From the NCBI GenBank assembly GCA_023460315.1, contig JAEWQO010000125.1, positions 1 to 64,000 on the forward strand: a stretch of DNA of 64,000 nt, read 5' to 3'. The stretch is from Actinomycetes bacterium. GTDB taxonomy: Bacteria > Actinomycetota > Coriobacteriia > Coriobacteriales > Eggerthellaceae. Shown piece after piece: positions 7,221 through 14,108 of this stretch; positions within the stretch are counted from its first letter, which is position 1; every line of letters begins with the position of its first letter. The notes below the pieces were generated by a model. The model did no database searches and had not been told where the DNA came from. It saw only the letters and a list, made by a program, of their open reading frames with translations. The translations under genes were made by a program, and so were the position numbers.

Positions 7221-7583
7221 CTAGCTTGCTTTGCGGTCTCGGCACGCCAGCCGATCTATCGACTGATTACGGCTTCTTCGCCTCAAGCATTTCTCTGGAC
7301 CAATCACGGAGCGGCGGCAATAGAGCCGAGGCCAGCGCCACCTGTTGGGAGAAGTAGGCAGCCGACATCTCAGCCATGTCGCCGGTTGGAAAAGGAGATG
7401 CGTCCATAGCCGCCCTGAGCATCTGACGAGCAACTGACTCGGCAGCTGACGCTAGGTCGCCATACATGCTCTCGTAGTTCGTTTGCGGTATGGCTGCTTG
7501 CTTGTTCTCCATGGAGGCTTCCCTTCTAGCTTGCTTTGTATTTTTCTTTTGGCAGCCTCTAAAGCCGATATATCGTCGACCGA
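7221..7583. repeat. Duplicated leader motif flanking the 81-residue gene
   Basis: CTAGCTTGCTTTG occurs exactly at 7221-7233 and 7526-7538. Each copy is followed about 20-30 bases on by a related motif: CCGATCTATCG near 7251 and CCGATATATCG near 7565. Each lies in the 5' leader of a leftward gene (the homing endonuclease and the 81-residue protein). Confidence 0.6.
7267..7512 (-). CDS. 81-residue phage protein
   Basis: Starts MENKQAAIPQTNYESMYGD after AGAAGGGA. Largely helical (ASAAESVARQMLRAAMDAS). First gene transcribed after the Cro-like gene apart from its leader. Function unknown. Confidence 0.5.
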   Translation of the reverse strand: MENKQAAIPQTNYESMYGDLASAAESVARQMLRAAMDASPFPTGDMAEMSAAYFSQQVALASALLPPLRDWSREMLEAKKP

Positions 7584-7600
7584 TTCTTAGTCGCTTACAA

Positions 7601-7837
7601 TCAGGTGTGATGAATGTGTTGGACGACACAGCCAACAACCTCCTCTTCAGTTAGGTAATCAAGAGTGGCATCAGGCATGAGACGGTCCCGGATTGTTTTA
7701 ATTTCAGGAACCGTAAACGGAACTCTCCCATTAACTTTTAACCCAAAGTTCTCTCGCGTCATTCTCAGCAGAGATGCGGCATCTCCATAGGTCGCTCCAA
7801 CGCGTTTGAGCTCAGCTTTTATGTTTTGGTAAGTCAT
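7601..7837 (-). CDS. Cro-like HTH regulator
   Basis: 78 residues. MTYQNIKAELKRVGATYGDAA..LLRMTRENFGLKVNG is a helix-turn-helix at about residues 3-40, followed by a helical end. It is divergent from the S24 repressor and opens the leftward early operon, the normal place of Cro. GGAGG lies upstream. An 8-bp operator half-site overlaps its first codons, so self-repression is likely. Confidence 0.7.
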   Translation of the reverse strand: MTYQNIKAELKRVGATYGDAASLLRMTRENFGLKVNGRVPFTVPEIKTIRDRLMPDATLDYLTEEEVVGCVVQHIHHT

Positions 7838-7963
7838 ATATCCCTCCTTTCAAAATTACCAAATTTGGGATTTTGAATATATTATACGAGCTTTGGTAAT
7901 TATGCAATATGGTATTGCTATAAATTTATAATTTTTGGTAAAATTAATTATTATGTTACCAAA
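7825..7963. promoter_or_regulatory. Phage switch operator region
   Basis: Five exact copies of TTACCAAA or its complement TTTGGTAA lie at 7825-7832, 7856-7863, 7892-7899, 7934-7941 and 7956-7963; a weaker ATGGTAT is at 7909-7915. The last two face each other with a 14-base spacer, and one overlaps the start of the Cro-like gene. The stretch between the divergent genes is very A+T-rich and includes TATTATACG, a probable -10. Likely binding sites for the repressor and Cro. Confidence 0.75.
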
Positions 7964-7977
7964 GGTTAGGTTTTGAA

Positions 7978-8631
7978 ATGGGAAAACTCGAAGAAGCAGT
8001 CAGGGCTTTGATTAAGACTGAATACGGCGGAGTTCCAAAATTTGCAGAAGAAGCCGATCTTCCACCGACAACCGTTTACAACGCCTTAGATCGAGGGATG
8101 GCAAATACAAGAACAGAAACGACCGATAAGATATATCGAACTCTTAATATCGATCTCGAAACAGTTTCGCTAACTGATTTTCATAAGTTACGGAAAAAAG
8201 GTGAGGGCCGTAACAATTTCATCGAGGTCCCCCTCTATGGATCAATTGCCGCAGGCATACCGATTGAAATGATCCCAATTGATGACTATCACCCAATTCC
8301 CACCCAAATGCATGACAAGTATCCGAACGCATTTCTGCTTCGTATTCGAGGTGAATCTATGAATCGAATTTTGCCAAATGGATGTTATGCGCTTGTAGAC
8401 CCTCGCGATGAAATCAATGAGGACAACGACCCCTACGCCGTTTGCGTTGATGGATTTGACGCGACGGTAAAGCGAGTCAAAAGACTCGCTAATGGGTTCC
8501 AGCTGGTTCCCGACTCAACCGATCCAACTTACCCAACCCAGACATTCAATTACAACGATCCGATGACGGAGACTATTACGATAATTGGCAAGATTGTTTG
8601 GTACGTGATCCCTTTTGATTGGGGGTTCTGA
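7978..8631 (+). CDS. S24-type phage repressor (self-cleaving)
   Basis: 217 residues. N-terminal HTH about 5-60 (GGVPKFAEEADLPPTTVYNAL), hinge, and a LexA/CI peptidase domain from about 82. Catalytic Ser127 in RGESMNRILPNG and Lys165 in ATVKRVKRL; the cleavage bond is probably Ala92-Gly93 in SIAAGIPIE. So DNA damage, through RecA, should inactivate it and induce the phage. Divergent from the Cro-like gene. Codon use is more A+T-rich than the host genes. Confidence 0.9.
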   Translation: MGKLEEAVRALIKTEYGGVPKFAEEADLPPTTVYNALDRGMANTRTETTDKIYRTLNIDLETVSLTDFHKLRKKGEGRNNFIEVPLYGSIAAGIPIEMIPIDDYHPIPTQMHDKYPNAFLLRIRGESMNRILPNGCYALVDPRDEINEDNDPYAVCVDGFDATVKRVKRLANGFQLVPDSTDPTYPTQTFNYNDPMTETITIIGKIVWYVIPFDWGF

Positions 8632-9419
8632 TGAATCTCGGAAAACTATCGAGTATTGTCTCGATCATCGGCCTACCCATAGGGATAGTTGGGACGATAA
8701 TTGGCTTTGTTGGCGTAATGGACAATATGAGCAATCCCGACAAGGTTGCAACGCTCATAGCAGTTGCTATAGGGTTTAGCATCGTTACTGGCTGCTCCAT
8801 TACTGGATTGATATATGCATTGTTCATTAAGAAGAGAGTAAAGAGCATTACAAATGACACCTTGCGTTCTCAAACATGCGACGAGAAAAAACGCATATGT
8901 AGTGCGCTAGGCGTTAATGAAAGCTTGATAACTCAAGAAATAATGACAATATCAAAAACATTAGATAGCAATGATCTCGAAATGTTCAGAAAGCTCTGTT
9001 CGATTTGCATTGGGGGGTGTGCGGAAAGAAATGGACTAACTGATAGTGATCTAAGATTTGTAGCGCCGATTATTGACAGTACAACAATATTGTTTGCCGG
9101 AATGACAGAGTCAGACATACAAAGGCTAGCCGATCATGGACTAGTTAATTACAGCGAACCGGTTGGGTTTACCATTGTTGAATCGGGGACGATCGGGAAC
9201 ACGGACGAGCCTCCAAGGGTGACCGTTGCCGGGAAAATCTACGTATTTTCTCCAAGTGCAATTCAAATCGAAATTCATAGATTAACCAGCAAGGGGCGAA
9301 TGATTTCTGCAATCTGCCAACACGGAGATGCTCCAGGATTTGAGCAGTATATAGTTCGGCGATTTTCTGAATCGGGAGGGAACGTTCTATCCGTCTCAAT
9401 AATTCACGAGCAAAAGTAA
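8631..9419 (+). CDS. Membrane protein co-transcribed with the repressor
   Basis: 262 residues. ATG overlaps the repressor stop (TGATG). Two membrane spans at about 8-30 and 40-65, then a cytosolic domain of nearly 200 residues with EMFRKLCSICIGGCAERNG, FVAPIIDSTTILFAGMTESD and DHGLVNYSEPVGFTI. The C-terminal part recalls effector-type domains seen in prophage accessory genes, but no family is named with confidence. Expressed in the lysogen because it shares the repressor message, so a role in immunity or exclusion of other phages is an inference. Confidence 0.75.
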   Translation: MNLGKLSSIVSIIGLPIGIVGTIIGFVGVMDNMSNPDKVATLIAVAIGFSIVTGCSITGLIYALFIKKRVKSITNDTLRSQTCDEKKRICSALGVNESLITQEIMTISKTLDSNDLEMFRKLCSICIGGCAERNGLTDSDLRFVAPIIDSTTILFAGMTESDIQRLADHGLVNYSEPVGFTIVESGTIGNTDEPPRVTVAGKIYVFSPSAIQIEIHRLTSKGRMISAICQHGDAPGFEQYIVRRFSESGGNVLSVSIIHEQK

Positions 9420-9431
9420 TTTGGAGGCAAA

Positions 9432-9704
9432 ATGAAAAAGAGGGGAAAGCTCGCACCAACGCTACTATGCCTATTCCTGGGCCCACTTGGCATACATGAC
9501 TTCTATGCCGGGAAAACGGTTTCAGGAATCATCCATCTCGCACTCGTTGTAGCGACTATTTGGTTTATCGTCTTCGGACCATTCATCGCCTACGGCATGG
9601 AGTTCATAGGATACGCGGCCGCCGCGATAAACGGGGTTTTCACCCTTGTCGAATTCCTCGTGCTTCTGATATCGCCAACATACGGGAACTGCGAAGGATG
9701 GTAG
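9432..9704 (+). CDS. TM2 domain membrane protein
   Basis: 90 residues. GPLGIHDFYAGKTVSGI is the TM2 signature (Gly-x-x-Gly-x-His-x-Phe-Tyr-x-Gly), with two or three hydrophobic spans. A GGAGG site is 6 bases upstream, 12 bases after the previous stop, so it is in the repressor operon. TM2 proteins have no settled biochemical role. Confidence 0.8.
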   Translation: MKKRGKLAPTLLCLFLGPLGIHDFYAGKTVSGIIHLALVVATIWFIVFGPFIAYGMEFIGYAAAAINGVFTLVEFLVLLISPTYGNCEGW

Positions 9705-9809
9705 CCTAAAGAAAGGAAGCCCCGCGCTGGGTCGCACCCCATATGCGCGAGGCCATGGTGTTGAAATTGCTGCTTATATGATGGATAGGATAGTAACATA
9801 GGGACTGGC
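9705..9809 (+). promoter_or_regulatory. Gap before DUF3800 gene with possible promoter
   Basis: 105 bases. TTGAAA (about 9761) with TATGAT or TAGGAT downstream could be a promoter for the DUF3800 gene. No hairpin seen. Confidence 0.3.
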
Positions 9810-10505
9810 ATGGGTAAACGATATTACATGTATCTTGACGAGGCGGGAAACTTTGACTTCACCCCAAGAGGTTCGAAATATTTCATTATGACGTGTGTCG
9901 TTATGGAGAGGCCGTTCAATCATGTTGTTGACTTCGCATCATTGAAATACGATTGTCTCGAAAAGGGTCTCGACGCGAAAAAATGCAAGGATTCCCATAA
10001 GTTTCATGCCGCAGAAGACGCGCAAGTTATTCGCGATTCTGTCTTTGATGTGGTGTCCCAGCATTTGGAAGATATGTCGGTTTACTCGGTTGTCATACGG
10101 AAGAATATGACCAACCCTGCCATAAGGGATCAGCCAACTATTTATCTCAAGGTTTTCAAATGGCTTGTCGGGTATGTGTTCAGCCATGAGTATTTTGATG
10201 ACATAGAGGGAATAGTCGTTGTGACAGACACGATCCCCGTGAAGAAGAAGCTTAGCGACTTGAGAAGCGCGTTAAAGAAATACATGAACGAGCGGTCGGC
10301 AAAAATGGGAATACCCTATAGGCTCTATCACCACAGATCGGAAAGCGACATAAATCTCCAAGTCGCTGATTATTGCTGTTGGGCGATCCAAAGAAAATGG
10401 GAAAGGGACGACGATAGGTCGTACGTAATTATCGAGGATGCAATTGCAGGAGAGGGCGATTTGTTCAAATACGGAGACACCGTCTACTACCGGTTCGAAG
10501 AGTGA
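9810..10505 (+). CDS. DUF3800 protein (RNase H-like fold)
   Basis: 231 residues. N-terminal MYLDEAGNFDFTPRGSKYF and C-terminal QVADYCCWAIQRKWERDD are the two DUF3800 hallmarks; the acidic residues in LDEAG and near ADY are placed like an RNase H-fold metal site. Biochemical role unknown. DUF3800 genes are frequent cargo of prophages and islands. Its position between repressor and integrase suggests lysogenic expression. Confidence 0.85.
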   Translation: MGKRYYMYLDEAGNFDFTPRGSKYFIMTCVVMERPFNHVVDFASLKYDCLEKGLDAKKCKDSHKFHAAEDAQVIRDSVFDVVSQHLEDMSVYSVVIRKNMTNPAIRDQPTIYLKVFKWLVGYVFSHEYFDDIEGIVVVTDTIPVKKKLSDLRSALKKYMNERSAKMGIPYRLYHHRSESDINLQVADYCCWAIQRKWERDDDRSYVIIEDAIAGEGDLFKYGDTVYYRFEE

Positions 10506-10509
10506 CCGA

Positions 10510-10557
10510 CCCGCCTATCCTCTTTTGAGGAAGAGCCCAGGGGCTCTTGTCGGCGGG
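10510..10557. terminator. Branched hairpin between DUF3800 and integrase
   Basis: Outer stem CCCGCC (10510-10515) with GGCGGG (10552-10557) encloses two inner hairpins: CCTC-TTTT-GAGG (10519-10530) and AAGAGCCC-AG-GGGCTCTT (10531-10548). It would fold as a three-way junction in RNA. No T-run follows, so it is either a terminator of unusual type or a structured RNA element. Confidence 0.5.
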
Positions 10558-10698
10558 CAGGAACGTTTACAAGAGCATTATAGCAACATACTAAGCGGCT
10601 GTTTGTGTGATTCGGCGAACGGCTTAGATACGAACAGCGCACCGTGAGTTTACATTGACGGCGCGGGGCAGCGTCCCGGAGGACAGGAGAATCATACC

Positions 10699-11901
10699 AT
10701 GAAAGTGATAGGCGAAGGCTCGACCACGAAGCTGGAAAAGAAGGAAAACGGCAAGTGCCGCAAGTGGAGGCTGCGCGTCCAGACGGACAATGGAGAGAAG
10801 ACCAGGCGTTTCGACGGGACGTGGAGCGAGGCGCAGAAAGAGCTCAAGGCATTCATCGCAGAGCTGGTCACACCCACGTGCGCTCTCAAGTTTTCTGAAT
10901 ACGCCGAGACGTGGATGCGGCGGCGGGAGCTGTCGGGCGAGATAGCGGGATCCACGCTGCTGAAGAACAGGCAGCATCTCCGCGTCATCAACGCCCAGTT
11001 CGGGGACACCCTGCTCGCCGAGATCGACAAGCCGACAGCGGAAGACGGGCTTCTTGCAATCAAGCACAAAGACGGCAAGGTTCTTTCCGGGACGTACATG
11101 CAGCAGCTATACGCCACCACAAAGGCCATCTTCCAGTCCGCCGTGGATGACGATCTGATACTCAAGAACCCGCTGTCAAAGATCAAGCCGCCTAAGAAGG
11201 ATACCGCGAAGCGTGCCGCGTTGTCGCGCGAGACGCTAGGTCGCTTTCTCTCCGCCCTTGAAAGTATCCCCCTGGACTCACATACCGTCGGGTTGCATAT
11301 CGCCGTCTTAGCGGGCCTCAGGCGCGGCGAGATAATCGCGCTGCAGTGGGGCGACGTAGACCCCGGCGTGATACGCGTGCGCCGGTCGATGGAGGAACAC
11401 AACATGCACATCAAGGAGCCGAAGTCTGTCAGCGGCATCCGCGACGTGCCCATGATCGAGGAACTTGAGGCCACGCTCGCAAGGTGGAAAGGCATCCAGC
11501 GCGCCAAGTTCGAAGCCCTCGGCATCGAGCAGACGGACGATACTCCCGTCATGTCGTCTGACGCCGGGTCGTACATATATCCGCAAAACTTCGACCGCTG
11601 GTGGCGCAGGGTCCGCCCCACTTTCGGCCTTGATGGAGTGGTGATCCATGAGCTGCGGCACACCTATCTCACCATGCTCGCGAGCGGCGGAGCGCCGACC
11701 CAAGTCATCAAAAGCCTTGCCGGATGGTCGAGCATAGCTATGGCTGACACGTATGTCCATGACGACGCGGAAGCCAACCGCGAAGCGTCCAGAAACCTCG
11801 GTAAAATGATCCGGGTCGAGATCGCCCGGGCGAATGATGTACCAAAACATGTACCATCTGATGTACCAGATGGTAACGTTAGCAAGAGAAAGCAAGCCTG
11901 A
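10699..11901 (+). CDS. int: Phage integrase, tyrosine recombinase
   Basis: 400 residues. Arm-binding N-domain (1-60), SAM-like core-binding domain (about 62-165), catalytic domain from about 175. Catalytic residues visible: Arg208 (AGLRRGEI), His317 and Arg320 (HELRHTYLT), Trp343 (LAGWSS), Tyr352 (DTYVHDD). GGAGGACAGGAG precedes the ATG. It joins attP and attB, here tRNA-Leu directly downstream. The C-terminal tail carries a VP repeat (DVPKHVPSDVPDG) made by 12-base DNA repeats. Confidence 0.95.
   Translation: MKVIGEGSTTKLEKKENGKCRKWRLRVQTDNGEKTRRFDGTWSEAQKELKAFIAELVTPTCALKFSEYAETWMRRRELSGEIAGSTLLKNRQHLRVINAQFGDTLLAEIDKPTAEDGLLAIKHKDGKVLSGTYMQQLYATTKAIFQSAVDDDLILKNPLSKIKPPKKDTAKRAALSRETLGRFLSALESIPLDSHTVGLHIAVLAGLRRGEIIALQWGDVDPGVIRVRRSMEEHNMHIKEPKSVSGIRDVPMIEELEATLARWKGIQRAKFEALGIEQTDDTPVMSSDAGSYIYPQNFDRWWRRVRPTFGLDGVVIHELRHTYLTMLASGGAPTQVIKSLAGWSSIAMADTYVHDDAEANREASRNLGKMIRVEIARANDVPKHVPSDVPDGNVSKRKQA
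11837..11875. repeat. 12-base-spaced repeats and inverted repeat at integrase end
   Basis: ATGTACCA at 11837-11844, 11849-11856 and 11861-11868, each 12 bases apart. Overlapping them, TACCATCT (11852-11859) and AGATGGTA (11868-11875) form an inverted repeat. Candidate arm-type recombinase sites near attR. Confidence 0.6.
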
Positions 11902-11916
11902 TCTGCGTAAATTAAA

Positions 11917-12001
11917 TGGTGCGGGCGAAAGGACTTGAACCTTCACACCTTGCGGTACCAGAACCTAAATCTGGCGCGTCTGCCAATTCCGCCACGCCCG
12001 C
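11917..12001 (-). tRNA. tRNA-Leu (UAG)
   Basis: Complete type II tRNA with long variable arm. Acceptor GCGGGCG pairs with CGCCCGC, discriminator A, encoded CCA at 11919-11917. Anticodon loop TTTAGGT gives anticodon UAG. Its 3' end faces the integrase and is the probable phage attachment site; the gene remains intact, as is usual when phage carry the 3' part of the tRNA. Confidence 0.95.
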
Positions 12002-12109
12002 ACATGCACGCCACAGAACGTGCAGCGACCATGATACCAGAAGATGGTGAGACGCAGCAGACCTTCCAATCAAGCCATGCAGAGCCGAAGCGCTCGCCTG
12101 GCGCGACGC

Positions 12110-12154
12110 AAAAAGTAAAAGAAGGGCGGGATGCCGGCAACCACCCCGCCCTTC
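12110..12154 (-). terminator. Terminator of the NYN-LOTUS gene
   Basis: On the minus strand GAAGGGCGGG (12154-12145) pairs with CCCGCCCTTC (12130-12121), followed by TTTTAC and TTTTT. Lies 22 bases after the NYN gene. Confidence 0.85.
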
Positions 12155-12175
12155 CTCACGCATTCGAGAGGCGCA

Positions 12176-13510
12176 CTACTCGCCCAGAACGGCGTACGTG
12201 CCCTTTCCGCGCTTTTCCACCTCAATGTCGCCAAGATCGGCAACGTAGTTCTTGAACTGAGAATAGCCCAGGTCGCGCAACTTGAACGTGCGATACCGCG
12301 CGCGCACCCGCTTTCCCAGCTCGGCCAACGCAATGCCCTCTGCACCGGCATCCACGATGAGCTGTCGAATGTACGCTTCGACGTTTACGCCATTGTCGGG
12401 CGAGGCCTCCTTTGGCGGTGCCGCGACTTCCGGAACGGTCTCAGCCTGCGAGACCTGTCCACTTGAAGGCTTCGCACCTTGTTCCGGGCCGGCCACCTTG
12501 ATCGAGCGTCTGCGCCGAGGCACGCGCTCAGGCTGCTGTGCACCATCCTCGGAACGCTGCTTCGAAGCGGCGGCCTTCTCGGGCTTTTCCCCGGAAGCCT
12601 GGACACCACCCTGATCCTCCGAAGATCCTTCCGCAGAGGCCTGCCTGACGTCCTGGGGCTTCTTTGCACCTTTCTGCCCCTTGAACCCCTTGGAGCCCTT
12701 GCCCTGCTCGACGGCCTCCTCAGTCGAATCATTCGCTGCCGTGGCCGGGGCATCTTTGTCCTTGCCCTCCGTCAACTCGACGGTCACCGAACTACCATCC
12801 TTGGTGATTTGCACGCTGCCAAACTCATCGAGCAATTTGGAAAGCAGATTTGTCCCATAGCTGCGCACGTCGAAGTCGGGATACCGCTTGAGCAAGCGGC
12901 TTCCCACCTCACCGAGTCCCGTCGACTTGCCGTTGTTCTGATTGTCGGTGATGATGTTGACCACAGCCTGCTCGATTTCGTCAACCGTGGGACCGGCGCT
13001 CTGGCCGTTGGCGACAGACCCATTCGGCCGGTTTTTGCCTCGGGCAGCCTTGCCGTTCGAGTCGTCCAAAAGAAGCTCAAGCGTGGTGAAGATATCGCAT
13101 GCCTTGCGAAATGCCGTGGGAGTCTTCTTTTCCCCCATCCCAATGACCGTGAGGCCGCTCTCGCGGATGCGGCTGGCCAACCGGGTGAAGTCGCTGTCGC
13201 TCGACACGATGCAGAATCCCTCGACCGAGCGCGTGTACAGGATGTCCATGGCGTCGATGATCATGGCCGAATCCGTGGCATTCTTTCCCTGCGTATAGCC
13301 GAATTGCTGGATGGGCGTGATGGAGTTCTCCAACAACGCTTCCTTCCACTTGTTGTGCAAGGTGAGCGTCCAGTCGCCATAGATGCGCTTGTAGGTGACC
13401 GTACCATACTTGGACAACTCGTCCGTGATGGGTTTGATGTACTTCGCCGACACATTGTCGGCATCGATCAAGAGCGCGAACCGCTTTTCCAACGATTGCT
13501 TTATATCCAC
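12176..13510 (-). CDS. NYN-domain RNase with OST-HTH/LOTUS domains
   Basis: 444 residues from GTG. GAGGAG sits 9 bases before this GTG; an ATG eight codons earlier has no ribosome site. N-terminal NYN/LabA domain (about 1-150) has the PIN-like acids: Asp in LLIDADN, GKNATDSAMIIDAMD, and VSSDSDFTRLA. A LOTUS domain follows near 170-250 (VVNIITDNQNNGKS..FDVRSYG), then a charged linker, then a second LOTUS domain at the C-terminus (YIRQLIVDAGAEGIALAELG). Family members are RNA-binding, probable metal-dependent ribonucleases; the target here is unknown. Confidence 0.9.
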   Translation of the reverse strand: MDIKQSLEKRFALLIDADNVSAKYIKPITDELSKYGTVTYKRIYGDWTLTLHNKWKEALLENSITPIQQFGYTQGKNATDSAMIIDAMDILYTRSVEGFCIVSSDSDFTRLASRIRESGLTVIGMGEKKTPTAFRKACDIFTTLELLLDDSNGKAARGKNRPNGSVANGQSAGPTVDEIEQAVVNIITDNQNNGKSTGLGEVGSRLLKRYPDFDVRSYGTNLLSKLLDEFGSVQITKDGSSVTVELTEGKDKDAPATAANDSTEEAVEQGKGSKGFKGQKGAKKPQDVRQASAEGSSEDQGGVQASGEKPEKAAASKQRSEDGAQQPERVPRRRRSIKVAGPEQGAKPSSGQVSQAETVPEVAAPPKEASPDNGVNVEAYIRQLIVDAGAEGIALAELGKRVRARYRTFKLRDLGYSQFKNYVADLGDIEVEKRGKGTYAVLGE

Positions 13511-13647
13511 GTTGACCGCTCCTCGGTTCTGCATCGGGTATGTCGTGCCGCTTGTCCAAAGCGCTGGAATCCAACATCTATACTACTCGATGTCCACAGG
13601 TCAACGTCCAATTGCAGGGATGCTGATACAATTTGTCCATATTCCCC

Positions 13648-13676
13648 TTGCGCTCAGCCGCGAAAATCCGTATACT
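13648..13676 (+). promoter_or_regulatory. Promoter of tRNA-His
   Basis: TTGCGC (13648-13653), 17-base spacer, TATACT (13671-13676). Transcription would start about 9 bases before the tRNA. Confidence 0.7.
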
Positions 13677-13691
13677 TCCTCCTTGCGCCTT

Positions 13692-13769
13692 GGTGGCTAT
13701 AGTTCAGTTGGCTAGAACGCCAGATTGTGGCTCTGGAGGTCGTCGGTTCGAGTCCGATTAGCCACCCCA
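13692..13769 (+). tRNA. tRNA-His (GUG)
   Basis: Anticodon loop TTGTGGC gives GUG. Extra G at -1 opposite discriminator C, the identity mark of tRNA-His. CCA is encoded. Confidence 0.96.
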
Positions 13770-13859
13770 GCGCTCCTGAAAATCGGGGCTTGCAATGAAT
13801 GAAGGCATGCCTTAGAATAACTCAGCGTTTTGTGTACTTTGACATATGGTATTCCTTTT

Positions 13860-13935
13860 GGACCGTTAGCTTAGCTGGTAGAGCAGGGGACTCTTAATCC
13901 CAAGGTCCGGGGTTCGAATCCCCGACGGTCCACCA
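13860..13935 (+). tRNA. tRNA-Lys (CUU)
   Basis: Cloverleaf with acceptor GGACCGT/ACGGTCC, discriminator A, encoded CCA; loop CTCTTAA gives anticodon CUU. Follows tRNA-His by 90 bases, possibly one transcript. Confidence 0.96.
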
Positions 13936-13949
13936 TCCAAAAGAAAGCA

Positions 13950-13980
13950 AACCACCCGACTGAAACAGGGTGGTTTTTTT
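13950..13980 (+). terminator. Terminator after tRNA-Lys
   Basis: ACCACCC...GGGTGGT hairpin followed directly by seven T residues. Confidence 0.9.
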
Positions 13981-14059
13981 ATTCCCCGGCAATTGAATGC
14001 CCTCTGCTCGACCGAAAGCTTGGACATCTGGCGCGCCGACGCGTCGCGGCAACAGGGAT

Positions 14060-14106
14060 CTCGGAGGGCGGCCGCGACGCCGACGTCCGACGGCGGCCGC
14101 CCCGAG
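14060..14106 (-). terminator. Strong G+C hairpin after the ABC permease
   Basis: Arms 14060-14075 and 14093-14106 (CTCGG / GGCGGCCGC against GCGGCCGCC / CCGAG) pair with a 2-base bulge. No T-run on the minus strand; probable permease terminator. Confidence 0.55.
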
Positions 14107-14108
14107 AA

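Larger units (their letters stand above)
1..11917. mobile_element. Prophage (right part, integrated at tRNA-Leu)
   Basis: The early half of a temperate phage. It has tightly overlapping leftward genes (many ATGA or GTGA stop-start overlaps) for SSB, ERF annealing protein and a RuvC-like resolvase, a divergent Cro/S24-repressor switch, lysogeny accessory genes and a tyrosine integrase that ends 16 bases before the 3' end of tRNA-Leu. Structural genes and the second attachment site must lie left of base 1. The segment 7840-10500 is clearly more A+T-rich than the host genes. The right boundary is taken as the tRNA 3' end (inference); the exact core repeat cannot be seen without the left end. Confidence 0.85.
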
